5,313 nucleotides of DNA from Oscillospiraceae bacterium (GCA_017378975.1 JAFNXT010000004.1:1-5313); one strand, 5' to 3'. Shown: positions 1 to 4,973, numbered from the stretch's first letter. Translations and numbers: made by a program. Notes: generated by a model from the sequence alone, not told the origin.

Positions 1-751
1 GGTGAGGGCGGAAACGCATCTGTGCGTCTTCGCCGTAGATCTTACGCATCATAGTGATCAGAGCGCCCTTCAAGTCACCCATAGTAATGTCCTCATCAAC
101 AACAAGACCTTCGATCTGATGGAACATGGGGGAATGGGTGGCATCGGCCTCGTCCTTACGGAACACACGGCCGGGAGCCAGCATGCAGAAGGGGGGCTTG
201 TTCTGCTCCATGAAACGGATCTGCATGGAGCTGGTCTGAGTACGCAGGAGGACGGAGTCCTCTTCGTTGAAATAGAAGGTGTCGCTACGGTCACGGGAAG
301 GATGGCCCTCCTCGATGTTCAGCCGGGTGAAGTTGTAATCGGCCAGCTCCACTTCGGGACCGTCCACGACGGTATAACCCAGGCCGACGAAGATGTCCTT
401 CACCTGCTGGAGCACCTGGTTCATGGGGTGCTGATGGCCCAGTTCCACGGTATCGCCGGGGATGGTCACGTCGATGGACTCACAGGCGAGCTTCGCTTCC
501 AGAGCGGCGGCGCTGAGAGCGGTCTTACGCTCCTCCAGCTTCTCCTCGATGTCAGCGCGGACGGCATTGGCCAGCTGGCCCATGACAGGACGCTCCTCGG
601 CAGAGAGCTTGCCCATCATCTTCAGCACGGCGGTCAGTTCACCCTTCTTACCGAGCCACTTGACACGCTGTTCGTCCAGCGCGGCGGTGTTTTCGGCGGC
701 TTCCATAGCCGCCAGAGCATCCTGACGGATCTGCTCCAATCTTTCTTTCAT
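1..751 (-). CDS. pheS: Phenylalanine--tRNA ligase alpha subunit, N-terminal part (cut by the left edge)
   Basis: This is the catalytic alpha subunit of the alpha2-beta2 class II phenylalanyl-tRNA synthetase, which attaches Phe to tRNA-Phe in the cytoplasm. Read from ATG at 751-749, it gives 250 residues without a stop; the family is usually about 340 residues, so roughly a quarter is missing, including class II motif 3. Residues 1-90 form the Ala/Glu/Lys-rich N-terminal coiled coil that contacts tRNA. Next come the motif 1 region VVDGPEVE (128-135), the HPSRDRSDTFYF segment (150-161), LLRTQTSSMQIR (168-179) and motif 2, GRVFRKDEADATHSPMFHQ (194-212). These are diagnostic of PheS. The start is supported by AAGGAG about 9 nt upstream on the minus strand. 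A T-box leader controls the gene (separate entry). pheT would be expected next, beyond the left edge, but cannot be seen. The opposite strand carries a long open frame that is only a shadow. Confidence 0.97.
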   Translation of the reverse strand, partial: MKERLEQIRQDALAAMEAAENTAALDEQRVKWLGKKGELTAVLKMMGKLSAEERPVMGQLANAVRADIEEKLEERKTALSAAALEAKLACESIDVTIPGDTVELGHQHPMNQVLQQVKDIFVGLGYTVVDGPEVELADYNFTRLNIEEGHPSRDRSDTFYFNEEDSVLLRTQTSSMQIRFMEQNKPPFCMLAPGRVFRKDEADATHSPMFHQIEGLVVDEDITMGDLKGALITMMRKIYGEDAQMRFRPH

Positions 752-1047
752 ATCAAAGTTCTCCTTCCAGAGTTTTATAAAAAAATAGACCTCTCATCCC
801 GAAAACAGGGACGAAAGGCATTGCTTCCGCGGTACCACCCACGATTCGCCGGTCACGGCGCACTCTCTCGGATGCTGACACATCCCAGACCCATAACGGA
901 GTCACCCGTCCATTCCTACTTGTGATTTCAGATGGAGGCTCCCGGGAGAACGCCCGATATCCCACCCCAAGCGGCTCCCACCGTCCCGCTCTCGCTTCGT
1001 AAGGTGTCGTGGATAACAGACAGCCCGTTCAACGCTTTTGCATATCT
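752..1047 (-). ncRNA. T-box riboswitch leader of pheS (tRNA-Phe sensing)
   Basis: The transcribed leader of pheS carries the hallmarks of a T-box. The conserved 14-nt T-box GGGTGGTACCGCGG reads on the minus strand at 840-827. Its bulge TGGT (837-834) can pair with the ACCA end of uncharged tRNA; the final U fits the A73 discriminator expected in tRNA-Phe. Stem I elements upstream are GCGAGAG (AG-bulge motif, about 997-991) and GGTGGGAGCC (terminal loop, about 983-974). A TTC triplet at 950-948, followed by a CGGGAG-type motif, is the best candidate specifier codon and matches the downstream Phe enzyme. Uncharged tRNA-Phe would stabilise the antiterminator; charged tRNA would let the terminator at 818-779 form. 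The class assignment is firm. The specifier position is placed by motif order without a folded model. The 5' end is estimated from the promoter. Confidence 0.93.
779..818 (-). terminator. T-box-controlled intrinsic terminator upstream of pheS
   Basis: On the minus strand, CCTTTCGTCCC (818-808) pairs with GGGATGAGAGG (800-790) as an 11-bp stem with two G-U wobbles and a 7-nt loop. A short spacer and a run of seven T residues follow. The 5' arm contains the CGTCCC segment, whose CCC could instead pair with the GGG of the T-box sequence, so terminator and antiterminator are likely mutually exclusive. This is the OFF state when tRNA-Phe is charged. pheS starts about 28 nt downstream. Confidence 0.9.
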
Positions 1048-1072
1048 CTGTGGATATTAACATATCCACAGA
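1047..1072. repeat. Perfect 11-4-11 inverted repeat over the pheS -10 (operator-like)
   Basis: TCTGTGGATAT (1047-1057) and ATATCCACAGA (1062-1072) are exact reverse complements around the 4-nt centre TAAC. The repeat covers the pheS promoter from about the start site to inside the spacer, a classic repressor position, and lies roughly 70-95 bp upstream of the predicted rarA start site. Each half contains ATATCCACA, one mismatch from the DnaA box TTATCCACA, on opposite strands. No T-run follows directly on the pheS strand, so a terminator is unlikely. The binding protein is unknown. Confidence 0.8.
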
Positions 1073-1082
1073 AAAAATGCAA
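1054..1082 (-). promoter_or_regulatory. Sigma-A-type promoter for the pheS T-box transcript
   Basis: On the minus strand, -35 TTGCAT (1082-1077) is followed by an exact 17-bp spacer and -10 TAATAT (1059-1054). Transcription would start near 1047, giving a leader of about 296 nt that contains the whole T-box. The -10 lies inside the left and central part of the perfect palindrome at 1047-1072, and the -35 covers the centre of a second inverted repeat at 1072-1091. A protein binding either repeat would be placed to block this promoter. The promoter call is from hexamers and spacing only. Confidence 0.75.
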
Positions 1083-1091
1083 GCATTTTTT
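1072..1091. repeat. Perfect 9-2-9 inverted repeat centred on the pheS -35
   Basis: AAAAAATGC (1072-1080) and GCATTTTTT (1083-1091) are exact reverse complements around AA. The element directly abuts the 26-bp palindrome and contains the pheS -35 hexamer at its centre. On the plus strand it looks like a minimal hairpin with a T-run, but its 2-nt centre is too small for a full hairpin loop and no plus-strand gene ends upstream. It may act as a protein site or an A-tract upstream element. Its function is not established. Confidence 0.6.
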
Positions 1092-1105
1092 ACCGGATCC
1101 GGTGC

Positions 1106-1134
1106 TTGACGGAAGATGGATCGGGTGATATGAT
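1106..1134 (+). promoter_or_regulatory. Sigma-A-type promoter for rarA
   Basis: -35 TTGACG (1106-1111), an exact 17-bp spacer and -10 TATGAT (1129-1134) make a near-consensus promoter, with a start site expected near 1141. It leaves a 5' untranslated region of about 28 nt before ATG 1169. It also argues against the longer in-frame starts that begin inside the promoter. A 12-bp palindrome, ACCGGATCCGGT (1092-1103), ends 2 bp upstream of the -35. Confidence 0.8.
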
Positions 1135-1155
1135 GTCAGAAAGTTTTATGAAGAC

Positions 1156-1161
1156 AGGAGG
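1156..1161 (+). promoter_or_regulatory. Ribosome binding site that fixes the rarA start
   Basis: A perfect AGGAGG lies 7 nt before ATG 1169 but only 1 nt before the alternative in-frame ATG 1163. The 1169 start therefore has the workable spacing, and it gives an N-terminus of the usual RarA form (PLADLLRPQTLDEV). Confidence 0.85.
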
Positions 1162-1168
1162 GATGGCG

Positions 1169-2434
1169 ATGTATCAGCCTTTGGCGGACCTGCTCCGTCC
1201 TCAGACGTTGGACGAGGTGTTCGGTCAGGAACATATCCTTGGCAAAGGGGCGGTGCTTCGCCGTCTGGTGGAGTCCGGTAAGATCCCGAACATGGTGTTT
1301 TATGGCCCCAGTGGGACCGGTAAGACCACCGTGGCCAATATCATCGCCAAAATGACAGACCGCAGGCTCTATCAGCTCAATGCCACCACCGCTTCTACGG
1401 CGGATATCCGGCAGATCGTTTCGGAGCTGGATACCTTCATGGCACCTAACGGGATCCTGTTGTATTTGGATGAGATCCAGTCCTTCAATAAGAAACAACA
1501 GCAATCGCTTTTGGAGCACATCGAGAACGGGAAGATCACCCTGATCGCATCCACCACGGAAAATCCCTATTTCTATGTGTTCAACGCGATCCTTAGCCGG
1601 TCTACAGTCTTTGAATTCAAACAGATCTCCGCTTCTGCCGCCCTGCAGGCAGTACGGCGGGCGGTAGCCTTCATGGAACAGCGTACGGCCTTGATGGCAG
1701 TGCCGGAGGAAGGGGCGCTGGAATACATCGCTTCCAGCTGTGGCGGCGATCTGCGGAAGGCTATGAATGCCGTGGAGGTACTGTTCTCCGCCGGTGTCAT
1801 CGACGGTGATAAGATCCCCTTGACCTTAGAGGATGCGAAGGTAGTGACCCAGAAGAGTGCCATGCGCGCGGATCGGGATGGGGACAACCATTACGACCTT
1901 TTATCTGCACTGCAAAAATCCATCCGTGGTTCGGATCCGGATGCGGCCTGCCATTATCTGGCCCGATTGCTGGAGGTAGGACAGATGCAGTCGGCCTGCC
2001 GGCGTCTCATGGTGATCGCCGCGGAGGATGTGGGACTTGCGTTCCCGCAGATCATCCCGATCGTGAATGCCTGTGTCGACATGGCGCTGAAGCTGGGGAT
2101 GCCGGAGGCCCGGATCCCTCTTGGAGATGCGGCGATCCTCATGGCTACCTCCCCTAAGTCCAATACGGGCCATATCGCTTTGGATTCTGCGCTGGATGAC
2201 ATCCGCAAAGGTAAATGCGGAGATTTCCCCAGACACCTGCAAAACGTCCATGCGGACTCTTACACCATGGAACGGGAGCAGGGGTATCAGTATCCCCATG
2301 ACTATCCCAACAGTTGGGTACAGCAGCAGTATCTGCCGGACGCTTTGGTGGGGACGACTTATTATCGTTACGGTAACAATAAGTTGGAGCAAGCCGCGAA
2401 GCAATACTGGGACAAGATCAAGGGGGCGAAATGA
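1169..2434 (+). CDS. rarA: Replication-associated recombination protein A (RarA/MgsA), AAA+ ATPase
   Basis: RarA is a homotetrameric, clamp-loader-like AAA+ ATPase that acts at stalled replication forks and in recombination; it interacts with SSB. The product is 421 residues, the normal family length. The N-terminus PLADLLRPQTLDEVFGQEHILG (4-25) is the family signature. The AAA+ core shows Walker A GPSGTGKT (46-53), Walker B LLYLDE (97-102) followed by IQSFNKKQQ, sensor 1 with TTEN (129-132), the arginine-finger region LSRS (142-145) and the sensor 2-like GGDLRKAMN (192-200). The C-terminal tetramerisation part has HYDLLSALQKSIRGSDPDAA (241-260), AAEDVGLAFPQ and the terminal signature YPHDYPNSWVQQQYLPD (375-391). 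All ATPase motifs are intact. The start at 1169 is chosen from the RBS spacing and promoter. The next gene overlaps the stop by 4 nt, which suggests translational coupling. Some positions are atypical (IQSF for the common IHRF, and YFYVFNAILSRS after TTENP), suggesting a clostridial subgroup. Confidence 0.96.
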   Translation: MYQPLADLLRPQTLDEVFGQEHILGKGAVLRRLVESGKIPNMVFYGPSGTGKTTVANIIAKMTDRRLYQLNATTASTADIRQIVSELDTFMAPNGILLYLDEIQSFNKKQQQSLLEHIENGKITLIASTTENPYFYVFNAILSRSTVFEFKQISASAALQAVRRAVAFMEQRTALMAVPEEGALEYIASSCGGDLRKAMNAVEVLFSAGVIDGDKIPLTLEDAKVVTQKSAMRADRDGDNHYDLLSALQKSIRGSDPDAACHYLARLLEVGQMQSACRRLMVIAAEDVGLAFPQIIPIVNACVDMALKLGMPEARIPLGDAAILMATSPKSNTGHIALDSALDDIRKGKCGDFPRHLQNVHADSYTMEREQGYQYPHDYPNSWVQQQYLPDALVGTTYYRYGNNKLEQAAKQYWDKIKGAK

Positions 2435-2631
2435 TGCTGAAGATCTGTGTGGGAGATATCCTGACGATGAAGAAAGAGCACCCCTGTGGCGAAAAACGCT
2501 GGCTGGTCCTCAGGACCGGGGCGGATCTCCGCCTGCGGTGCTTAGGGTGTGGGCACGAGATCATGACGGCCCGTTATAAGATAGAGAAGAATATCCGGGC
2601 CGTCCAGCCCGGCGAAGGTCCTTCGATGTGA
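2431..2631 (+). CDS. DUF951 family small protein
   Basis: This is a 66-residue basic protein recognised as DUF951 by the order VGDI, MKKEHPCG (13-20), RTGADLRLRCLGCGHEIM (28-45) and a short basic tail. The family has no established biochemical function. C19, C37 and C40 (HPC and CLGC) give three of the four ligands expected for a zinc-ribbon-like fold; C6 could be the fourth, which is speculative. Its ATG overlaps the rarA stop as ATGA, with AGGGGG about 4 nt upstream. A second ATG directly follows (2434), so the true start could be one codon later. The gene is almost certainly co-transcribed and translationally coupled with rarA, and it ends 5 nt before the hairpin at 2636. The last residues (QPGEGPSM) extend slightly past the usual family end. 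Confidence 0.87.
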   Translation: MMLKICVGDILTMKKEHPCGEKRWLVLRTGADLRLRCLGCGHEIMTARYKIEKNIRAVQPGEGPSM

Positions 2632-2635
2632 ACAT

Positions 2636-2674
2636 ACGGCGACTGACTTGTTCGGTCGCCGTTTTGTGTTTTTT
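2636..2674 (+). terminator. Intrinsic terminator of the rarA-DUF951 operon
   Basis: ACGGCGACTGA (2636-2646) pairs with TCGGTCGCCGT (2652-2662), an 11-bp stem with one wobble around CTTGT. A T-rich tract of TTTT, GTG and then six T follows, up to 2674. It starts 4 nt after the DUF951 stop and separates this unit from the spoIIG operon. Confidence 0.9.
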
Positions 2675-2726
2675 CAGACGGTCTGCTCGGATCGTTGGGG
2701 ACGATAGTGGCCTTGATGTATGGGTC

Positions 2727-2761
2727 TTGCGACAGACTTTTCCTTCCGGACAGAGTATGAT
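2727..2761 (+). promoter_or_regulatory. Candidate Spo0A-activated spoIIG promoter with long spacer
   Basis: A good -10, TATGAT (2756-2761), sits 22 bp before the spoIIGA ATG, but the hexamer at normal 17-bp distance (CAGACT) is poor. The best -35 is TTGCGA (2727-2732), leaving a 23-bp spacer. In B. subtilis the spoIIG promoter is known to have an over-long 22-bp spacer and to need Spo0A-P. Overlapping the -35, the minus strand reads TGTCGCA (2734-2728), six of seven matches to the 0A box TGTCGAA. GACAGA occurs directly at 2731 and 2749 and inverted at 2765. The assignment rests on this analogy and should be treated as a candidate. Confidence 0.5.
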
Positions 2762-2770
2762 CTATCTGTC

Positions 2771-2776
2771 AGGAGG
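2771..2776 (+). promoter_or_regulatory. Ribosome binding site that fixes the spoIIGA start
   Basis: AGGAGG lies 6 nt before ATG 2783. The longer in-frame ATG at 2720 has no comparable site, would lie upstream of the predicted promoter, and would add 21 residues absent from the family N-terminus (which normally begins with a MxxYLDV form). Confidence 0.85.
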
Positions 2777-2782
2777 TGGAGG

Positions 2783-3547
2783 ATGACACTGTATTTGGAT
2801 GTGCTCATGGGGGTGGAGTTCCTTGTGGATCTGCTGTTGCTGATCGGGGCAGACAGGTTGTCAGGTCATCGGTCGGTGCATCGGCGATATCTCACTGCCG
2901 CTGGGATCGGGGCGGTCTACGGAGGACTTTGCGTCAAGCCGGGATTGGGAGTCTTCTCTGGCGCAGTCGGACGTGTGGCGGTGCTTGGTGTCATGGGGCT
3001 TACGGCCTACGCGGGACACGGGGACTGGATACGAAGGTGTGTATTGTTCGCTTTGCTCAGTATGGCGCTGGGAGGCGTGGTGGTCTGCCTGCAACGACCG
3101 GGCATCTGGGCACTGATCCTCAGTGCGGCGACCTTGTGCGCGTTGTGTGTATTTGGCTTTCGGGGGAGGATCGGCGCAAGGTATCTCCCGGTACGGATCC
3201 GGGACAGGGGGGAGGATCTGAGGTTCACGGCTTTGGTGGATACCGGGAACACATTGACAGATCCGGTGACGGGCAGGCCGGTCCTTGTGGTCTCCGGCAG
3301 TATCGGTCGAAAGCTGACTGGACTTACGGTAAGGGAGTTGGAGGACCCGGCTTCGGCGGTGCTTCGCTGTTCGGCGATCCGTCTGATCCCTTACAGTGTG
3401 ATCGGTAAGGAAGGCGGTGTTTTGGCAGCGAAACGTTTTGAAGATGTGACCGTTGGGAGATGGAAGGGGAGTCTGCTGGTGGCCTTCGCCCCCAATGAGG
3501 TGGGAGCCGGACGGCCTTATGATGCTTTGACAGGAGTGATCGGATGA
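2783..3547 (+). CDS. spoIIGA: Sporulation sigma-E factor processing peptidase SpoIIGA
   Basis: SpoIIGA is a membrane-embedded aspartic protease that removes the pro-sequence of sigma-E in the mother cell after engulfment signalling from the forespore (SpoIIR in known systems). This product has 254 residues, somewhat shorter than the 309 of B. subtilis. The N-terminal half is hydrophobic with about five membrane segments (roughly 3-22, 37-52, 59-79, 84-103, 108-125), as in the family. The start [20 protein letters not shown] matches the family's YLDV opening. The soluble C-terminal half carries the catalytic DTGN (153-156, D153), with context [18 protein letters not shown], and the conserved RLIPYSVIG (200-208). 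The protease is thought to work as a dimer, each chain giving one Asp. It overlaps sigE by ATGA, so enzyme and substrate are coupled in translation. All key residues are present; the C-terminal end is compact. Confidence 0.94.
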   Translation: MTLYLDVLMGVEFLVDLLLLIGADRLSGHRSVHRRYLTAAGIGAVYGGLCVKPGLGVFSGAVGRVAVLGVMGLTAYAGHGDWIRRCVLFALLSMALGGVVVCLQRPGIWALILSAATLCALCVFGFRGRIGARYLPVRIRDRGEDLRFTALVDTGNTLTDPVTGRPVLVVSGSIGRKLTGLTVRELEDPASAVLRCSAIRLIPYSVIGKEGGVLAAKRFEDVTVGRWKGSLLVAFAPNEVGAGRPYDALTGVIG

Positions 3548-4251
3548 AGCTAGTCAGTCATGTATTGCGGTGGTTGGGGCTCATACCGGAGCAGTGTGTA
3601 TTTTATATCGGCGGAAGTGACGTTTTACCGGCACCGCTGAAGGGCGTAGAGGAACAGACAGCGTTGGAGGCGTTGGAGCGTGGGGATGATGGTGCCAAGT
3701 CCAGACTCATCGAGCATAATCTTCGGCTGGTGGTCTATATCTCACGGCGGTTCGAAAATACGGGCGTCGATCTGGAGGACCTGATCTCCATTGGGACCAT
3801 CGGACTGATCAAGGCGATCGGCACCTATCGCAGAGATAAGAACATCAAGCTGGCCACTTATGCTTCCCGGTGTATCGAGAACGAGATCCTGATGCACATC
3901 CGCAAGATCTCCAATCAAAAGACGGAGGTCTCACTGGATGAACCGATCAATATGGACCATGATGGCAATGAATTGTTGCTTTCGGATATCCTTGGGACAG
4001 ATGAGGATGTGGTCTCCCGACCGCTGGAGGATGATGTGGATCTGTGCGTCCTGCGGCAGGCCCTGACCCAGCTTCCTGACCGGGAACGGGAGATCGTAGC
4101 CATGCGGTACGGTCTGGAAGGGCGGAAGGAGCTGACACAAAAGGAGGTGGCACAGAAGATGGGGATCTCGCAATCTTACATATCCAGACTGGAGAAGAGG
4201 ATCATGCTAAGATTGCGCAAAGAGATGATCCGGCAGACAAGTTGTGCTTGA
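3544..4251 (+). CDS. sigE: RNA polymerase sporulation sigma factor SigE (pro-sigma-E)
   Basis: This is the early mother-cell sigma factor, made as an inactive membrane-associated precursor. The 235 residues align throughout with B. subtilis SigE (239). Residues 1-20 are the pro-sequence; the conserved [13 protein letters not shown] (20-32) marks the processing region, and by comparison the cut falls near F20/Y21, so the pro-sequence is several residues shorter than the 27 of B. subtilis. Region 2 spans about 56-121 with [24 protein letters not shown] and [20 protein letters not shown]. The sigma-E-type linker has [19 protein letters not shown]. Region 4 includes [15 protein letters not shown] (177-191) and the helix-turn-helix [20 protein letters not shown] (198-217). 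AGGAG (3532-3536) lies 7 nt before the ATG, inside the end of spoIIGA. SigK is the closest alternative, but the SpoIIGA neighbour and the YIGGS motif settle it. sigG, which often follows in Clostridia, is absent here. Confidence 0.97.
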   Translation: MKLVSHVLRWLGLIPEQCVFYIGGSDVLPAPLKGVEEQTALEALERGDDGAKSRLIEHNLRLVVYISRRFENTGVDLEDLISIGTIGLIKAIGTYRRDKNIKLATYASRCIENEILMHIRKISNQKTEVSLDEPINMDHDGNELLLSDILGTDEDVVSRPLEDDVDLCVLRQALTQLPDREREIVAMRYGLEGRKELTQKEVAQKMGISQSYISRLEKRIMLRLRKEMIRQTSCA

Positions 4252-4275
4252 CTTGACGGACCGATCTGATATAAT
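4248..4275 (+). promoter_or_regulatory. Sigma-A-type promoter for rex
   Basis: -35 TTGACT (4248-4253), a 16-bp spacer and a consensus -10 TATAAT (4270-4275) predict a start near 4282. The -35 overlaps the sigE stop codon TGA (4249-4251), so the promoter begins inside sigE. The downstream edge of the -10 runs into the palindrome at 4274-4295, so a bound repressor would cover the melting region and start site. The 5' untranslated region is about 50 nt. Confidence 0.8.
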
Positions 4276-4311
4276 CGATATGAAAACATATCGATATCTT
4301 TTTGTATCGAT
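4274..4311. promoter_or_regulatory. Operator-like ATCGAT palindrome array at the rex promoter
   Basis: ATCGATATG (4274-4282) and CATATCGAT (4287-4295) form a perfect 9-4-9 inverted repeat around AAAA, overlapping the -10 and start site of rex. A second inverted repeat, ATCGATA (4290-4296) with TATCGAT (4305-4311), shares its left half with the first. The result is three ATCGAT copies starting at 4274, 4290 and 4306, exactly 16 bp apart. Autoregulation of rex is common, but this does not match the usual Rex operator (TTGT, then a spacer, then ACAA). The 9-bp hairpin followed by CTTTTTG could also act as a weak terminator for spoIIG read-through. Confidence 0.6.
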
Positions 4312-4331
4312 TGACGAAAGAGGTTGATGTC

Positions 4332-4970
4332 ATGGAGCGCAAGGAGATCTCAAAATCCGTATTGAAGCGATTGCCCGGATATCTGGCGTACCTGAAGAGC
4401 ATCCCGGAGAACGGTTCCCCCTATATCTCGGCGACGGCTCTGGCCAATGCGTTGGGCATGGGAGAGGTACAGGTCAGAAAGGATCTCGCTATGGTCTGTG
4501 ACGGAGGTAGACCAAAGGTCGGCTATCCCCGTGAAGTACTGATCGATGACATCGAGCAGTTCCTTGGTTACGATAATACGACAGACGCGGTACTGATCGG
4601 GGCCGGTAAGCTGGGGCAGGCCCTGTTGGGCTATGTGGGCTTCGAAGCCTACGGTCTGAACATTTTGGCGGCCTTCGACATCGCTCCGACGGCGGATCGG
4701 ACCGACGATGGGAAGCCCATCTATCACATCGATAAGCTTGAGAGCTTTTGCCGCAGTCATAAGGTATTGATGGGGATCATCACGGTGCCTGTGGAGCACG
4801 CCCAGAGCGTGTGCGACAAGCTGATCGCCTGTGGCATCAAGGCTATCTGGACCTTTGCCCCCACCCATTTGGAGGTCCCGTCCAACATCCTTGTCCAACA
4901 TGAGAATATGGCTACTTCTTTGGCGGTACTGAGCATGCATCTGCAGGCACAGATGAAGGAGAAAAAATGA
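4332..4970 (+). CDS. rex: Redox-sensing transcriptional repressor Rex
   Basis: Rex is a homodimeric repressor that binds DNA when NADH/NAD+ is low and releases it when NADH rises, controlling fermentation and respiratory genes. The 212 residues are the normal length. The N-terminal winged helix has SVLKRLPGYLAYLKS (9-23), YISATALANALGMGEVQVRKDLA (31-53, recognition helix) and a wing DGGRPKVGYPREVL (57-70). The wing differs from the GKKGYGYNV-type wing of B. subtilis Rex. The Rossmann domain shows VLIGAGKLGQALLGY (87-101) with GxGxxG-type GAGKLG (90-95), AAFDI with D116 for the NAD ribose, TVPVEHAQ (151-158) and FAPTHLEVP (175-183). The C-terminal helix for domain swapping is present. The start at ATG 4332 has AAGAGG about 8 nt upstream; a longer in-frame start at 4302 lies in the operator region and is disfavoured. 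The gene has its own promoter and a palindrome suited to autoregulation. Read-through from sigE remains possible. Confidence 0.95.
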   Translation: MERKEISKSVLKRLPGYLAYLKSIPENGSPYISATALANALGMGEVQVRKDLAMVCDGGRPKVGYPREVLIDDIEQFLGYDNTTDAVLIGAGKLGQALLGYVGFEAYGLNILAAFDIAPTADRTDDGKPIYHIDKLESFCRSHKVLMGIITVPVEHAQSVCDKLIACGIKAIWTFAPTHLEVPSNILVQHENMATSLAVLSMHLQAQMKEKK

Positions 4971-4973
4971 ACG

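Noticed and set aside
2..925. A 307-codon open frame on the plus strand
   Set aside because: It is antisense to pheS and runs through the T-box. The translation shows no family motifs and is rich in His/Leu/Gly as expected from the reverse of a biased gene, while the minus strand reads as clear PheS.
753..965. A 70-codon open frame on the minus strand, a possible leader peptide of pheS
   Set aside because: It lies across the T-box stem, antiterminator and terminator, whose conserved RNA motifs explain the sequence. No Phe-rich run or suitable RBS is seen.
1072..1091. Plus-strand terminator upstream of rarA (hairpin plus T-run)
   Set aside because: The centre is only 2 nt, which would force opening of the stem, and no plus-strand transcript is known to arrive from the left; the element coincides with the pheS -35.
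1106..1168. N-terminal extension of RarA from ATG 1106
   Set aside because: This start lies in the -35 of the rarA promoter and lacks an RBS. The added residues are not part of the family N-terminus.
2121..2579. A 152-codon open frame overlapping the rarA end and DUF951
   Set aside because: It is out of frame with two recognised genes and has no family match in its translation.
2691..2707. Small hairpin ATCGT/ACGAT before the spoIIG promoter
   Set aside because: Only 5-bp arms without a T-run; easily expected by chance and not linked to a known site.
2776..3408. A 210-codon open frame on the plus strand overlapping spoIIGA
   Set aside because: It lacks membrane segments and known motifs; the SpoIIGA frame carries DTGN, the membrane region and a good RBS.
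4274..4295. Canonical Rex box at the rex promoter
   Set aside because: The palindrome is ATCGATATG/CATATCGAT and lacks the TTGT and ACAA ends typical of Rex operators, so it is reported only as operator-like.
4350..4940. A 196-codon antisense open frame within rex
   Set aside because: Shadow of the Rex frame, whose Rossmann and winged-helix motifs are unmistakable.
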